Source: Acidobacteriota bacterium (GTDB lineage: Bacteria > Acidobacteriota > Blastocatellia > Pyrinomonadales > Pyrinomonadaceae). From it: DNA of 64,000 nt. Shown here in pieces: positions 27,601 to 34,491 of this stretch. The first letter of the stretch is position 1, and each line of letters begins with the position of its first letter. A program made the translations under genes and the position numbers. The stretch spans positions 62,001-126,000 of the forward strand of contig JAIVJV010000012.1 of assembly GCA_020199835.1 (NCBI GenBank), in the 5' to 3' direction. Under the pieces are notes generated by a model. The model was given only the letters and a program-made list of their open reading frames with translations. It ran no database searches and was not told the origin of the DNA.

Positions 27601-28151
27601 ATCAAAGCGCTTACGATCTCGGACGCCGAAACAGCCTGTCGGTCTTTTTCATAAATGTCCCTGTAAGCTTCCAATTCCTTCAGTGCGGCTAACGGTCGAC
27701 CAGATGTTGCGTAGAATGGTCTCAAGTCACGACAGCACGCACGCAGCAGCGCCCCTAACAATGGTTCGGGAGAGCCGCTGATAAGAATCGAGCAGAAACC
27801 CTGTCTCCCGACATGGGCTTTTGCTCCTACGCCGAATAGTAGCTGGTTTAATTGCGGCTTCTGACGCTTAAGAATCGTCCGGGCAATCTTAGTTCCTTGT
27901 CCAACAGATGGTCCAAACAGATTTGCGAGGTACAAAGCAAATGCAGATTTGCCAGATCCATAAGGTCCAGTCAACGTCCATGCTCGATGTCCAGTCGGTG
28001 CAGAAAATGACTGAACAAGCCGATTCAGAAATTCTTCGGCGGTGATCGTAACAGTGTACCCTTCGATGGCACCGGGAGTTGTCGCATCACGCTCGAGACT
28101 GATTGCGCGGGTATAACGCGGGGCAACCGTAATAAGTTCGCTCAGTTGCAC
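24600..28151 (-). CDS. sspC: SspC-like large P-loop ATPase
   Basis: The product has 1183 residues. Walker A is GPYGSGKS at residues 62-69 and Walker B is LLIIDELGKF near residues 200-209, within an N-terminal ATPase domain of ~370 residues. The remaining ~800 residues are mostly helical with no nuclease motif I can identify. It sits two bases after the DUF4007 gene and overlaps the PAPS-reductase gene. That order matches the ssp modification module (SspB, SspC, SspD), in which SspC is the ATPase. I assign SspC mainly from that context, so the symbol is tentative. Confidence 0.65.
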   Translation of the reverse strand: MQLSELITVAPRYTRAISLERDATTPGAIEGYTVTITAEEFLNRLVQSFSAPTGHRAWTLTGPYGSGKSAFALYLANLFGPSVGQGTKIARTILKRQKPQLNQLLFGVGAKAHVGRQGFCSILISGSPEPLLGALLRACCRDLRPFYATSGRPLAALKELEAYRDIYEKDRQAVSASEIVSALIRVIRHLQESGRARGVLLIIDELGKFLEYAARDPENGDIFVLQQLAEATAKFEASSFVLVTILHQSFDKYAADLRPTVRDEWSKVQGRFEDAAFQEPPEQLLNLIASAIQHSDNKWIVVMKSKARKHAEEAIALKLLPRGMSKQEFIDAVANCAPLHPVAVLTLIRLCRKFGQNQRSLFSFLTSREPHGFANFLQQEIEEGTGPWFTLTDLYDYVAEFLGQGLGVGEGATRWAEVQSALERAAEMRPQEIRFIKSIGLLSAVGSYGELKPSVGVLQFSLSQSGAEFKKTQNTLLQHSIIVERKHSATLALWEGSDIDLNERVKEAGRRVAEGVSISQRVNQLWSPRPLVAKRHSFETGTLRYFSVRFTDVESFSKSLNVPNDADGLILYCLPRNNHEFQNLVEIAQSSGVREQLEVVIAIPRDASGLREAVRELELLQWVQNNTPALQGDAVARRELRARLTEASTRVGTQVQLLFGANAHSARNTLWFHHGIRQELSTARGLANFLSHVCDQVYSATPILRNELVNRRQLSSSAAAARGNLIDAMIRSAAEARLGIIGTPPEIAIYASVLERTRIHRLEGDTWCFKKPLRDQGLVQVWQAMRDFFKGCELQRRSVKDLFEELRRPPYGLKMGVIPILFCAAALAYDTEIAFYENGAFVPEVGAECYDRLIRSPEKFELRRFRVQGVRRDVFRLMAQLFGKESNGTSENLVTIVKPLYRFFTRLPQYTKQTKNISPTAIAIKEALFSSKDPDVLLFQQLPHACGVQPFSTKKAVVPDHLNSFFTALKGALRELQRVYDDLLVELEETLFKAFGFSDGTNRERLATRASELSVFCVDPRLKAFTHQIQESDTEESAWIESIATIVVGKEPRLWNDADRVRYDVGVTDLARSFRHLEVVVFEEVRRLEQGRKPDHILRISVGDRYTKDLEAVVVVEPQDSSTFATAVIQIDELLERLELASNPELALAALSSISQKYLSELLDSKQAGMERIGTLLTNISKK

Positions 28152-28153
28152 TT

Positions 28154-29128
28154 CTAAGCTCCTATCGCTACTGCCGCTCCAATGTCATAATGCGCTTTTA
28201 GGTATTCCATCTTTGGTTGAGAACGTTTTCGATAGACTTGCTTTAAGCCAGCAGTTTCCGTGTAAAGTAGATCTCCTGCAGTAACTGATTCCAGCCGTTC
28301 TAATCGTTCGGCCAAACTGTTTTCATCTAACTTGAAGGCTATAGCAGGACTGTTTTTGCCATAGGCAATATCGGTGAACGCAATGGTTTCTTGCTGAGGC
28401 GAAGTTCTATCCCAAAAGTCCACGAGAGCATAAACAAAGACTAAATCGCTTAACGAGCTCTTCGGGCCTCTCTTGATCTGAAACACACCCGGATCTGCCA
28501 ATTCCTCGATCAACTGCAATTCAACCAATGGACAATCGAGCGAATCCTCAATTACGGCACCCTTAGTTGTTCGTGCCGGAGTGTAGGTGCGTATGAATAC
28601 TTCGACATCTCTCTTTAGAGTATTACTGCTAGGAACTTTTGCATTTCGCCTGCCAATTTCTTCCTGAATCAACCGCACAAGTTGATCAGACGTGAATTCA
28701 TTAGAGGGAATCGAATTGAATGCCCATTGCCAAGTAGTACATCTCTGTGGGTTCGTAATAATCCTCCAATGTAATACCCACAACGTATTTGGGTCCTCAA
28801 GAAATTGGTCTTGTCCGCCAAATCCAAAGATTAGATTTCCAAGTTCCGTTGGATGAACCGCAGATCCGCGACTGCCAAGTTCCTCCTCAATCACACCCGT
28901 CGCAAGTCCCCAATGCCGGATCGAACGGACCATGTTCCGACCCACACCGAAATCCGCAATAGCATTGTCTTCCGTAAAAATTCGCGAATTCCCGTTCTCT
29001 CCTTGAGTAGCGTCAACGGCCTTTTTCATCCAGCCATAACGAAATACAAACGTCTCGTGGCCAGAAAACGAAATTATCTCTGGACGAACCACCACTTCTG
29101 GTAATCTGCGTTGATTTCTTGGGGGCAT
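28154..29128 (-). CDS. sspB: DUF4007 protein, SspB-like
   Basis: The product has 324 residues. The N-terminal signature FSGHETFVFRYGWMKKAVDA and the downstream GVGRNMVRSIRHWG are typical of DUF4007. DUF4007 proteins occur in phosphorothioation clusters next to a PAPS-reductase-like protein and a large ATPase, where the equivalent SspB is described as a DNA-nicking, DNA-binding component. Helical and winged-helix-like segments fill the rest. It is the first gene of the minus-strand operon, and a promoter candidate lies just upstream. The link between DUF4007 and SspB is from memory of the family, not from a search. Confidence 0.65.
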   Translation of the reverse strand: MPPRNQRRLPEVVVRPEIISFSGHETFVFRYGWMKKAVDATQGENGNSRIFTEDNAIADFGVGRNMVRSIRHWGLATGVIEEELGSRGSAVHPTELGNLIFGFGGQDQFLEDPNTLWVLHWRIITNPQRCTTWQWAFNSIPSNEFTSDQLVRLIQEEIGRRNAKVPSSNTLKRDVEVFIRTYTPARTTKGAVIEDSLDCPLVELQLIEELADPGVFQIKRGPKSSLSDLVFVYALVDFWDRTSPQQETIAFTDIAYGKNSPAIAFKLDENSLAERLERLESVTAGDLLYTETAGLKQVYRKRSQPKMEYLKAHYDIGAAVAIGA

Positions 29129-29169
29129 GTAGCGGTCAGCGGTACAACGTATAGTATTTGCGCGGGCTT

Positions 29170-29199
29170 AGAATACCTTATGTAGGACAGCATTATCAA
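29170..29199 (-). promoter_or_regulatory. Candidate sigma-70 promoter of the PT operon
   Basis: On the minus strand, TTGATA (29194-29199) and TATTCT (29170-29175) are separated by 18 bases. They would start transcription about 35 bases before the ATG at 29128. Fit to the consensus is fair at -35 and at -10. Confidence 0.35.
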
Positions 29200-29720
29200 T
29201 CAACTTTAAGCAGTAACACCCAATTCGCCCAGACATCGATTAGTTAGCGCGAGTTACGGATCTCACTTTCGGATACACAACACCGCCAAGAGTTAAAACT
29301 GTAAGGTGGAGGATATTGCCGTCTTAATTCCCCCAAAAAACAATGGTACCGTGGATCGCGTACTTGTCAACGCCGATACCAACGAATCCGATCTTTTGCT
29401 TATCAGCGCATGGGCCATGTAGCAATTTCTCGCGCCAGAGAAGGAGGCAATTATTTTCACTAATTCGGCCGACCAACTCCGAGCTGCACTGGACAGAAAC
29501 GTTGATAAGCAGATGGCCGTTGAAGCGGTACGCCAAGGTAGCACTCGCGACACTCTGTCTCGCGAGGAATGCGAACGCCTGGTAAGGCACACCAATGGAG
29601 AAGCGAGTGCTGAGCAAAGGTTCGATCAGGGATCTTTGAGCACTGTTGGCGAAGAAAGAAACGGAGAAGAGCGGCCGACTGGAGAAGAGATTAAACTGGG
29701 GTTGAATTCTTAAGGGACGC
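29200..29720. other. Intergenic region between PT operon and transporter
   Basis: About 520 bases with open frames on both strands (29293-29752 minus, 29513-29713 plus). None has a ribosome binding site or a recognisable domain, and they overlap one another. I see no RNA gene or repeat. Confidence 0.4.
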
Positions 29721-30512
29721 CTATTTGTACTTGCGGATGGCCTTGGGCACACTTATGTACTGAATAAGAACTCCACGGTGCTTCTCAATTAATCCTGCCA
29801 GCCAGTTAAAGCACGCCGCTAGAAGAACTATACCGAATGCCGCCGCAAGAGCCTTAGGCACTTTGTACAAACTGGCAGCTGCCATAATTACGTGGCCCAG
29901 TCCACTATCGGCCGCAACGAATTCACCAATAAAAGCTCCTAGAAGGGAAAGACCTGTATTCACTCGCAGAGCGGCAAGTACCCAATCGAGCGATGAAGGA
30001 ACAACAATCTTTCGGAACTGCAGCCAGCGTGAAGCCCCAAATCCACGCATCACTTCCAGGTAGTCCTTGGAAACCATGTGCGCGCCACTATACGCTTGGT
30101 TAAAAGCAACGAATACAGTGGCCAAGGTTGCGAAGGCAATCTTCATTTCGATTCCTACGCCGAACCAGACGATCATCAGAGGAGCAATTGCGAACACAGG
30201 GAAACTGCTAAGAGCGAAAACAAAGGGCCTGGTTGCAGCCGCCACGGAATTCGAAAGCCAAACCGTCAAACCGGCCAAGGTTCCAACTACTGTACCCAGA
30301 ACCAAACCGCCCAAGGCTTCAGCACCTGTGATGTAAGCGTCATGGAAAAATTCGCCGGACCTTACGAGCGTCGACAGCTCGACGATGATTTGAGAAGGTG
30401 TGCCAAGAAGGAAGTTAAAGGAGGTATCGAAAGTTCCTATTAGCTCCCAAGAAACTAAGATGATCAGGAGGATTGCCCACCTAGCAATTCTCACTCTTTT
30501 AGGTTCCGGCAT
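29721..30512 (-). CDS. ABC transporter permease (SsuC/TauC/NrtB type)
   Basis: The product has 263 residues from ATG 30512; a GTG ten codons upstream is an alternative. About six membrane helices are seen. The coupling-helix pattern is EVMRGFGASRWLQFRKIVVPSSLDWVLAALRVNTG, split here as MRGFGASRWLQF and the VPSSLD.. stretch, typical of importers for sulfonates, nitrate or pyrimidine precursors. It overlaps the end of the ATPase gene by 14 bases and closes the four-gene operon. The solute cannot be told from sequence alone. Confidence 0.85.
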   Translation of the reverse strand: MPEPKRVRIARWAILLIILVSWELIGTFDTSFNFLLGTPSQIIVELSTLVRSGEFFHDAYITGAEALGGLVLGTVVGTLAGLTVWLSNSVAAATRPFVFALSSFPVFAIAPLMIVWFGVGIEMKIAFATLATVFVAFNQAYSGAHMVSKDYLEVMRGFGASRWLQFRKIVVPSSLDWVLAALRVNTGLSLLGAFIGEFVAADSGLGHVIMAAASLYKVPKALAAAFGIVLLAACFNWLAGLIEKHRGVLIQYISVPKAIRKYK

Positions 30513-31263
30513 GCGTACTCTCAAGTTCGGTCCAGACTTCACCGAACAGGCGGTTGAACTCGGGATCCTTTCTTACCTCAACAGGATCATGACCACCTAT
30601 GGTGAAATGTGGATTGTGCTTTCTAACGATGCGACCGGGCCTACCACTTAATACAAATAAGTCGTCAGCGAAGAATAAGGCTTCCTCGATGTTATGAGTC
30701 ACGAACACAACGGTTGTTTCGGAACTGGCACAAAGATCTCGGAACTCCGAATTGAGCTTCAGTCTAGTTACAAAATCGACAGACGAGAACGGCTCGTCAC
30801 AAACGAGCAATCTTGGGTTTCTTGCGAAGGCACGAAGTATAGAGACTCGCTGCTCCATACCTCCTGACAGTTCATTTGGATATGCGTTCTCAAAACCGTG
30901 CAAACCGTATTTCCCCATCAACGCCAAAAGATAGTCGAGACTTGCTTTGGTTATTCGTGAGCCATCTTTGGCCTCGAGGCCAAGACATATATTTTGTAAT
31001 GCAGTGCGCCACGGCAGCAGCAGACTTTTCTGAGGGATATAAGCGATTCCTTTCGTGCGCACTTTTTCGCCAATTTTGATTTCGCCAGATGTTGGAATCT
31101 CAAGCCCGAGGATCATGCGCAAGAGTGTGCTCTTACCACACCCGCTCGGCCCGACAATGCATGTGAAGCCGCGTGGAGGCACTTCGAAAGATATCTCTCG
31201 CAAGACCTCCAGCTCGCCAAACCGTTTCGACACGCGGTTCACTATGATGTCTGGAGTAGACAT
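30499..31263 (-). CDS. ABC transporter ATPase (SsuB/TauB/NrtD type)
   Basis: The product has 254 residues. Walker A is GPSGCGKST (about residues 38-46), the Q-loop is YIPQKSLLLPW, the signature is LSGGM, Walker B is LLVCDEPF and the switch histidine is in VFVTHN. The signature reads LSGGM where LSGGQ or LSGGM both occur in this family. Length and pattern fit the importers of sulfonate, taurine or nitrate. It starts nine bases after the preceding gene and overlaps the permease, so the subunits are made together. Confidence 0.9.
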   Translation of the reverse strand: MSTPDIIVNRVSKRFGELEVLREISFEVPPRGFTCIVGPSGCGKSTLLRMILGLEIPTSGEIKIGEKVRTKGIAYIPQKSLLLPWRTALQNICLGLEAKDGSRITKASLDYLLALMGKYGLHGFENAYPNELSGGMEQRVSILRAFARNPRLLVCDEPFSSVDFVTRLKLNSEFRDLCASSETTVVFVTHNIEEALFFADDLFVLSGRPGRIVRKHNPHFTIGGHDPVEVRKDPEFNRLFGEVWTELESTHAGT

Positions 31264-31272
31264 TCGTTTATG

Positions 31273-32583
31273 TTAACCGTGCTTTTTCCGAATAATGCTA
31301 AAATTGGCCTCCGCAAAGAAGAGCACTAATGCGAAAAGTGTTCCGATGTACGCCTCCTCCGAAGCCCTGTGCAAAAAATAGTGCACAAACCATACCGACA
31401 GGAATAGGACTAGCAACAACGCGTTCCAGCCAATCAAATGTTTCCGGCCTCTGAAATCCGCGAGGAGTGGAAGGTAGACAACGCCCACTGCAAATGGCAG
31501 TTGCGCAGTCGGGTGCGATTGCCACGCTAAAAGACCGCACACGCCCGTGGCCGCACCAACTGCTGCAAGGGCGGCGTGCTTTAGTCGCAACGAACTTTTT
31601 AATGGATCCTTTTTGTCCGCGAGAAGTTCGATGGCGGCTTTTTGGGCACGATCTACACTCGGCTTGAACGACTCAGCGAAGATTCTTTGCGCACCGCGTT
31701 TCGTATCTCCCTCAAACGGTTGGCCAAGGCTGTCGTAATGCGCTTGTACCGCATTGAGCCATAAATCTTCACTCACAGTGATATCGGATGCCCACACCTG
31801 AGCCGCGTTCGCCCGTGAGACCGCTTTCTTGACAACAGCCGCCGGTTGGTTAAATGAATCCGATGCGTAAGCGAGAAGCTCCGGATCTTCAACGCGAGCG
31901 TGAATGAGAGAGCGTTGTAGTGCCTTTAAGAAACCGTTAATAAAGTTTGGATGCGAACCCACAAAGTCCGGTCGGCCGACGATGGCTGTAACTAGTACAT
32001 GTGCATATTCGACCGTATCTGCCAACGCAAGTTTTACCTTCCAGTCAAGGTTAGCTTCCATGGATCTCTCTATCCGAAGAACATCGGGCGATAAAGCCAC
32101 CACACTTTTCTTATCACGTATGAGATCTTCGAGCTTTGTAAGCTCCTGAAGGGGCCGGACGGACTCGATCGTGGGTACCTTACCTTTTGCGGAGCGGCGA
32201 ATGCGTGTGGCTATTCCGTGAGAGGTTGTGCCTGGGTGGAAAGAGATGATGTGTTCGAACAAAGCTAAATGGTCCAATTCAGTAACTTCAGGAGAGTTGG
32301 TGTTTATCGCCCAGAACGCGCCTCGCGCAACAACAGCAGCAAGCACCACTGGTACGAAACCTATTTGTGAGGCATAAATCAGCGCGCATGGGTCGCAAAT
32401 CGCCAACTCGGCTTCACCACGAGCCAAGCGCTGGAATGCATCCAAGTCTGTACCCGCCGCTGCTTGTACTATCTTTGTTGAGTATTCAGCGCCAATATGA
32501 CCAAAAAAGTTCTTTGAGCGCGCGAAATAGACCGGCAGGTACAAAAAGTGATGCTCCATCTCGATGATGGTCACGTTGGTCAC
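31273..32583 (-). CDS. Binding-protein domain fused to four membrane helices, possible cytosolic sensor
   Basis: The product has 436 residues. Residues ~1-310 follow the NMT1/SsuA binding-protein pattern (PVYFARSKNFF, ARGEAELAICDP, AIVGRPDFV.., NAVQAHYDSLG). There is no signal peptide: the chain opens with MTNVTIIEMEHHF and goes straight into the fold, so this domain should be cytosolic. The last ~110 residues hold four hydrophobic helices (LKHAALAAVGAATG, LPFAVGVVYLPLLA, NALLLVLFLSVWF, YIGTLFALVLFFA). They resemble the membrane sensor part of some histidine kinases, without the kinase. It lies between a normal binding protein and the ATPase. It may sense solute inside the cell or gate the transporter. 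Confidence 0.65.
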   Translation of the reverse strand: MTNVTIIEMEHHFLYLPVYFARSKNFFGHIGAEYSTKIVQAAAGTDLDAFQRLARGEAELAICDPCALIYASQIGFVPVVLAAVVARGAFWAINTNSPEVTELDHLALFEHIISFHPGTTSHGIATRIRRSAKGKVPTIESVRPLQELTKLEDLIRDKKSVVALSPDVLRIERSMEANLDWKVKLALADTVEYAHVLVTAIVGRPDFVGSHPNFINGFLKALQRSLIHARVEDPELLAYASDSFNQPAAVVKKAVSRANAAQVWASDITVSEDLWLNAVQAHYDSLGQPFEGDTKRGAQRIFAESFKPSVDRAQKAAIELLADKKDPLKSSLRLKHAALAAVGAATGVCGLLAWQSHPTAQLPFAVGVVYLPLLADFRGRKHLIGWNALLLVLFLSVWFVHYFLHRASEEAYIGTLFALVLFFAEANFSIIRKKHG

Positions 32584-32607
32584 GTATGAGCTCCCGTTTT
32601 CTTAGAA

Positions 32608-33615
32608 TCAGTTAGATTTGCAGGTACTGACAGCTCTTTCCGCATAGTTGTTGTCAACAAACGTGGAAAAAGTACCAGGGTTTGAGAAATCGCCTGCGCT
32701 GAGACGTACGGCGACGGCCTTTTGCCAGGCTGCTTCAGATGTAACCACTGACGCAGGAATTATTCCATCGTTTGTAACGCGCCGGAGAGCTTCTCTCGCG
32801 ACTTGAGGTTCCGTATCCGAAAAGCGCTTCAGGAGTATCGACAATACTCGGTTCTGGTCTTGGCGAATCAGGTTCATTGCTTTTTGTAAGGCACATGTGA
32901 CTTCGGCCACGACGGTTGGATTAGCCTCGATGAATTTCGGCGTCGCGGTTAGGCCTGTAATCGCAAAGTCGCCGTAAACATCTTTCATGGAGTACAAAAC
33001 TTTCGCGCCATCGTTCACTGCTTGCGACACGTTTGGTTCCAATTCGAGAGCAATGTCAGCTCGATTAGCTCGAACCATAGTAAGGAGTGATCCGAACGAT
33101 CCTTGGGAAATATTCGCGGGTAACCCTGCATCCTTGAACATCTTCTCTTGAAGAACATAAGCAGTCGAAGGAGCCTGAAATGTCGCAACTTTCAGATTTT
33201 TCAAGTCTGCTCCGCTACTTATCGGTTTTAGGTCTGTTCTCCAAGTCACGCCCCAAAATGGCACGCCGTTGACAATGCTCGCTACGACCTTTCCTGGTTG
33301 CCCGCGCTCACTTGAGGCAACTACGAAAGTCGGATCGGCCACTCCGAACTGAGCACTGTTGCTAATCACAGCGGCCCAAGTCTTATCATCGCCGCCCGTG
33401 GTCACAATCGAGACGTCCAATCCTTCCTCCTTGAAAAACCCGGCATCTAGAGCAACATACAGCGGGGCATAAAGGAAAAAGTCGCCAGCTTGGGCAATGA
33501 CTACTCGCTGCGTTGTTGGACCATTAGTGCGCGAGTACTTCTTGTAAATGATGACGACTCCGAGGACAAGCAGGACCACTAGGGCCAGCACGAGGAATAG
33601 CCGCTGCGGTTTCAT
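32608..33615 (-). CDS. ABC transporter substrate-binding protein (NMT1/SsuA type)
   Basis: The product has 335 residues. An N-terminal hydrophobic helix (LFLVLALVVLLVLGVVIIY) exports and probably anchors the protein to the inner membrane. The binding fold shows PLYVALDAGFFKEEGLDV, GVADPTFVVASS and VRANRADIALELEP, as in binding proteins for sulfonates, nitrate or thiamine precursors. It is the first gene of the operon, 24 bases before the sensor-like gene. Residues that would fix the ligand cannot be read reliably. Confidence 0.85.
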   Translation of the reverse strand: MKPQRLFLVLALVVLLVLGVVIIYKKYSRTNGPTTQRVVIAQAGDFFLYAPLYVALDAGFFKEEGLDVSIVTTGGDDKTWAAVISNSAQFGVADPTFVVASSERGQPGKVVASIVNGVPFWGVTWRTDLKPISSGADLKNLKVATFQAPSTAYVLQEKMFKDAGLPANISQGSFGSLLTMVRANRADIALELEPNVSQAVNDGAKVLYSMKDVYGDFAITGLTATPKFIEANPTVVAEVTCALQKAMNLIRQDQNRVLSILLKRFSDTEPQVAREALRRVTNDGIIPASVVTSEAAWQKAVAVRLSAGDFSNPGTFSTFVDNNYAERAVSTCKSN

Positions 33616-33948
33616 AGATTAGTGCTCCTTCGGAGAGGATGGGCCGAAAGCGAAAAGGGAGAATACCACAGGAAAGTTAATGCTAGAAGGAATATCGCGA
33701 AAGCCGAGTGCGATTTGACGGCGACACAAGACGTCTACACAAATCAGACTGATTCAGTTACGCAAATCTACAAACTGGAAAGGCCCAATCCTCTTTCGCA
33801 CAAAACCGTACTATCTGTAGTATCGACAGATGCGCACTCACGCCGCTTGTTCCCTCCCACTACTTATGACGCGGGCAAAAGAACAAACTGCCACCCTAAT
33901 GCGCAGATTCTGATCCCTTTTTGATCACTTGAAAATCAAAGATCCCGC
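33616..33948. other. Gap between transporter and T4SS operons
   Basis: 333 bases that should hold the transporter promoter on the minus strand and the end of the T4SS operon. One plus-strand open frame (33622-33924) has no ribosome binding site and no pattern. I see no clear terminator. Confidence 0.4.
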
Positions 33949-34488
33949 CTACCTCTTATCGTGTCGCTGACCAGAATTCCCCTGTTCAGTCATGCCGAGC
34001 ATATTCAGCAAGCCTGCCGTAGGGCTGGTATCTATTCTGTCAATATCTGTTTTCGTTAATGCTGGCCCTTTCCATCTCTGAATACCGTCAGGCCTTACCA
34101 CTAGAAACAGTGTGGAAGCTTCTTCCCGTTTTGGCCCTGATGGTATCGCCCAAATGGTGCAGGTCGAAGGATCTGACTTGCCGTAAACATAATAGTAATT
34201 TAGGTGCGTCCTGGTGCGCTTGCTTGGCCCAAAATCCGGTATTGTCTTATGTTTCCATATCCCGCGCTCTTCAAGCTCCATGAAGTCATTCGGAAACTGA
34301 CCCGTTTTGCGCCGAAAGTCCCGCAGGTCTTTCACCATATCGTCAATCCCTAGCCTTGGCACCTGTTCCTTTTCGCGTTCCGTCCTCGCCCACGTGCCGT
34401 AGGCAAAACTAATCACCAGCACGATAACCGTGACGCCAAGGATAACGAACGTCAACTTGAATTTTTGTTTTCTTGCCCCTTCAAACAT
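33949..34488 (-). CDS. Pseudopilin-like membrane protein in T4SS operon
   Basis: The product has 179 residues. One N-terminal membrane helix (LTFVILGVTVIVLVISFAYG) is followed by VKDLRDFRRKTGQFPNDFME and LEERGIWK, then a beta-rich tail with YYYVYG and LFLVVRPDG. That layout recalls type II secretion pseudopilins of the GspG kind, although the usual prepilin cleavage site with Glu at +5 is not seen. It is the last gene of the minus-strand T4SS operon, three bases after virD4. A structural or accessory transfer role is likely; the pseudopilin link is a weak inference. Confidence 0.5.
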   Translation of the reverse strand: MFEGARKQKFKLTFVILGVTVIVLVISFAYGTWARTEREKEQVPRLGIDDMVKDLRDFRRKTGQFPNDFMELEERGIWKHKTIPDFGPSKRTRTHLNYYYVYGKSDPSTCTIWAIPSGPKREEASTLFLVVRPDGIQRWKGPALTKTDIDRIDTSPTAGLLNMLGMTEQGNSGQRHDKR

Positions 34489-34491
34489 TTG

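Noticed and set aside
29293-29752. Overlapping minus-strand frames between PT operon and transporter
   Set aside because: No start signal, and they run into the permease gene in another frame.
33622-33924. Plus-strand frame upstream of the binding-protein gene
   Set aside because: No ribosome binding site and no pattern; likely the promoter region of the transporter.
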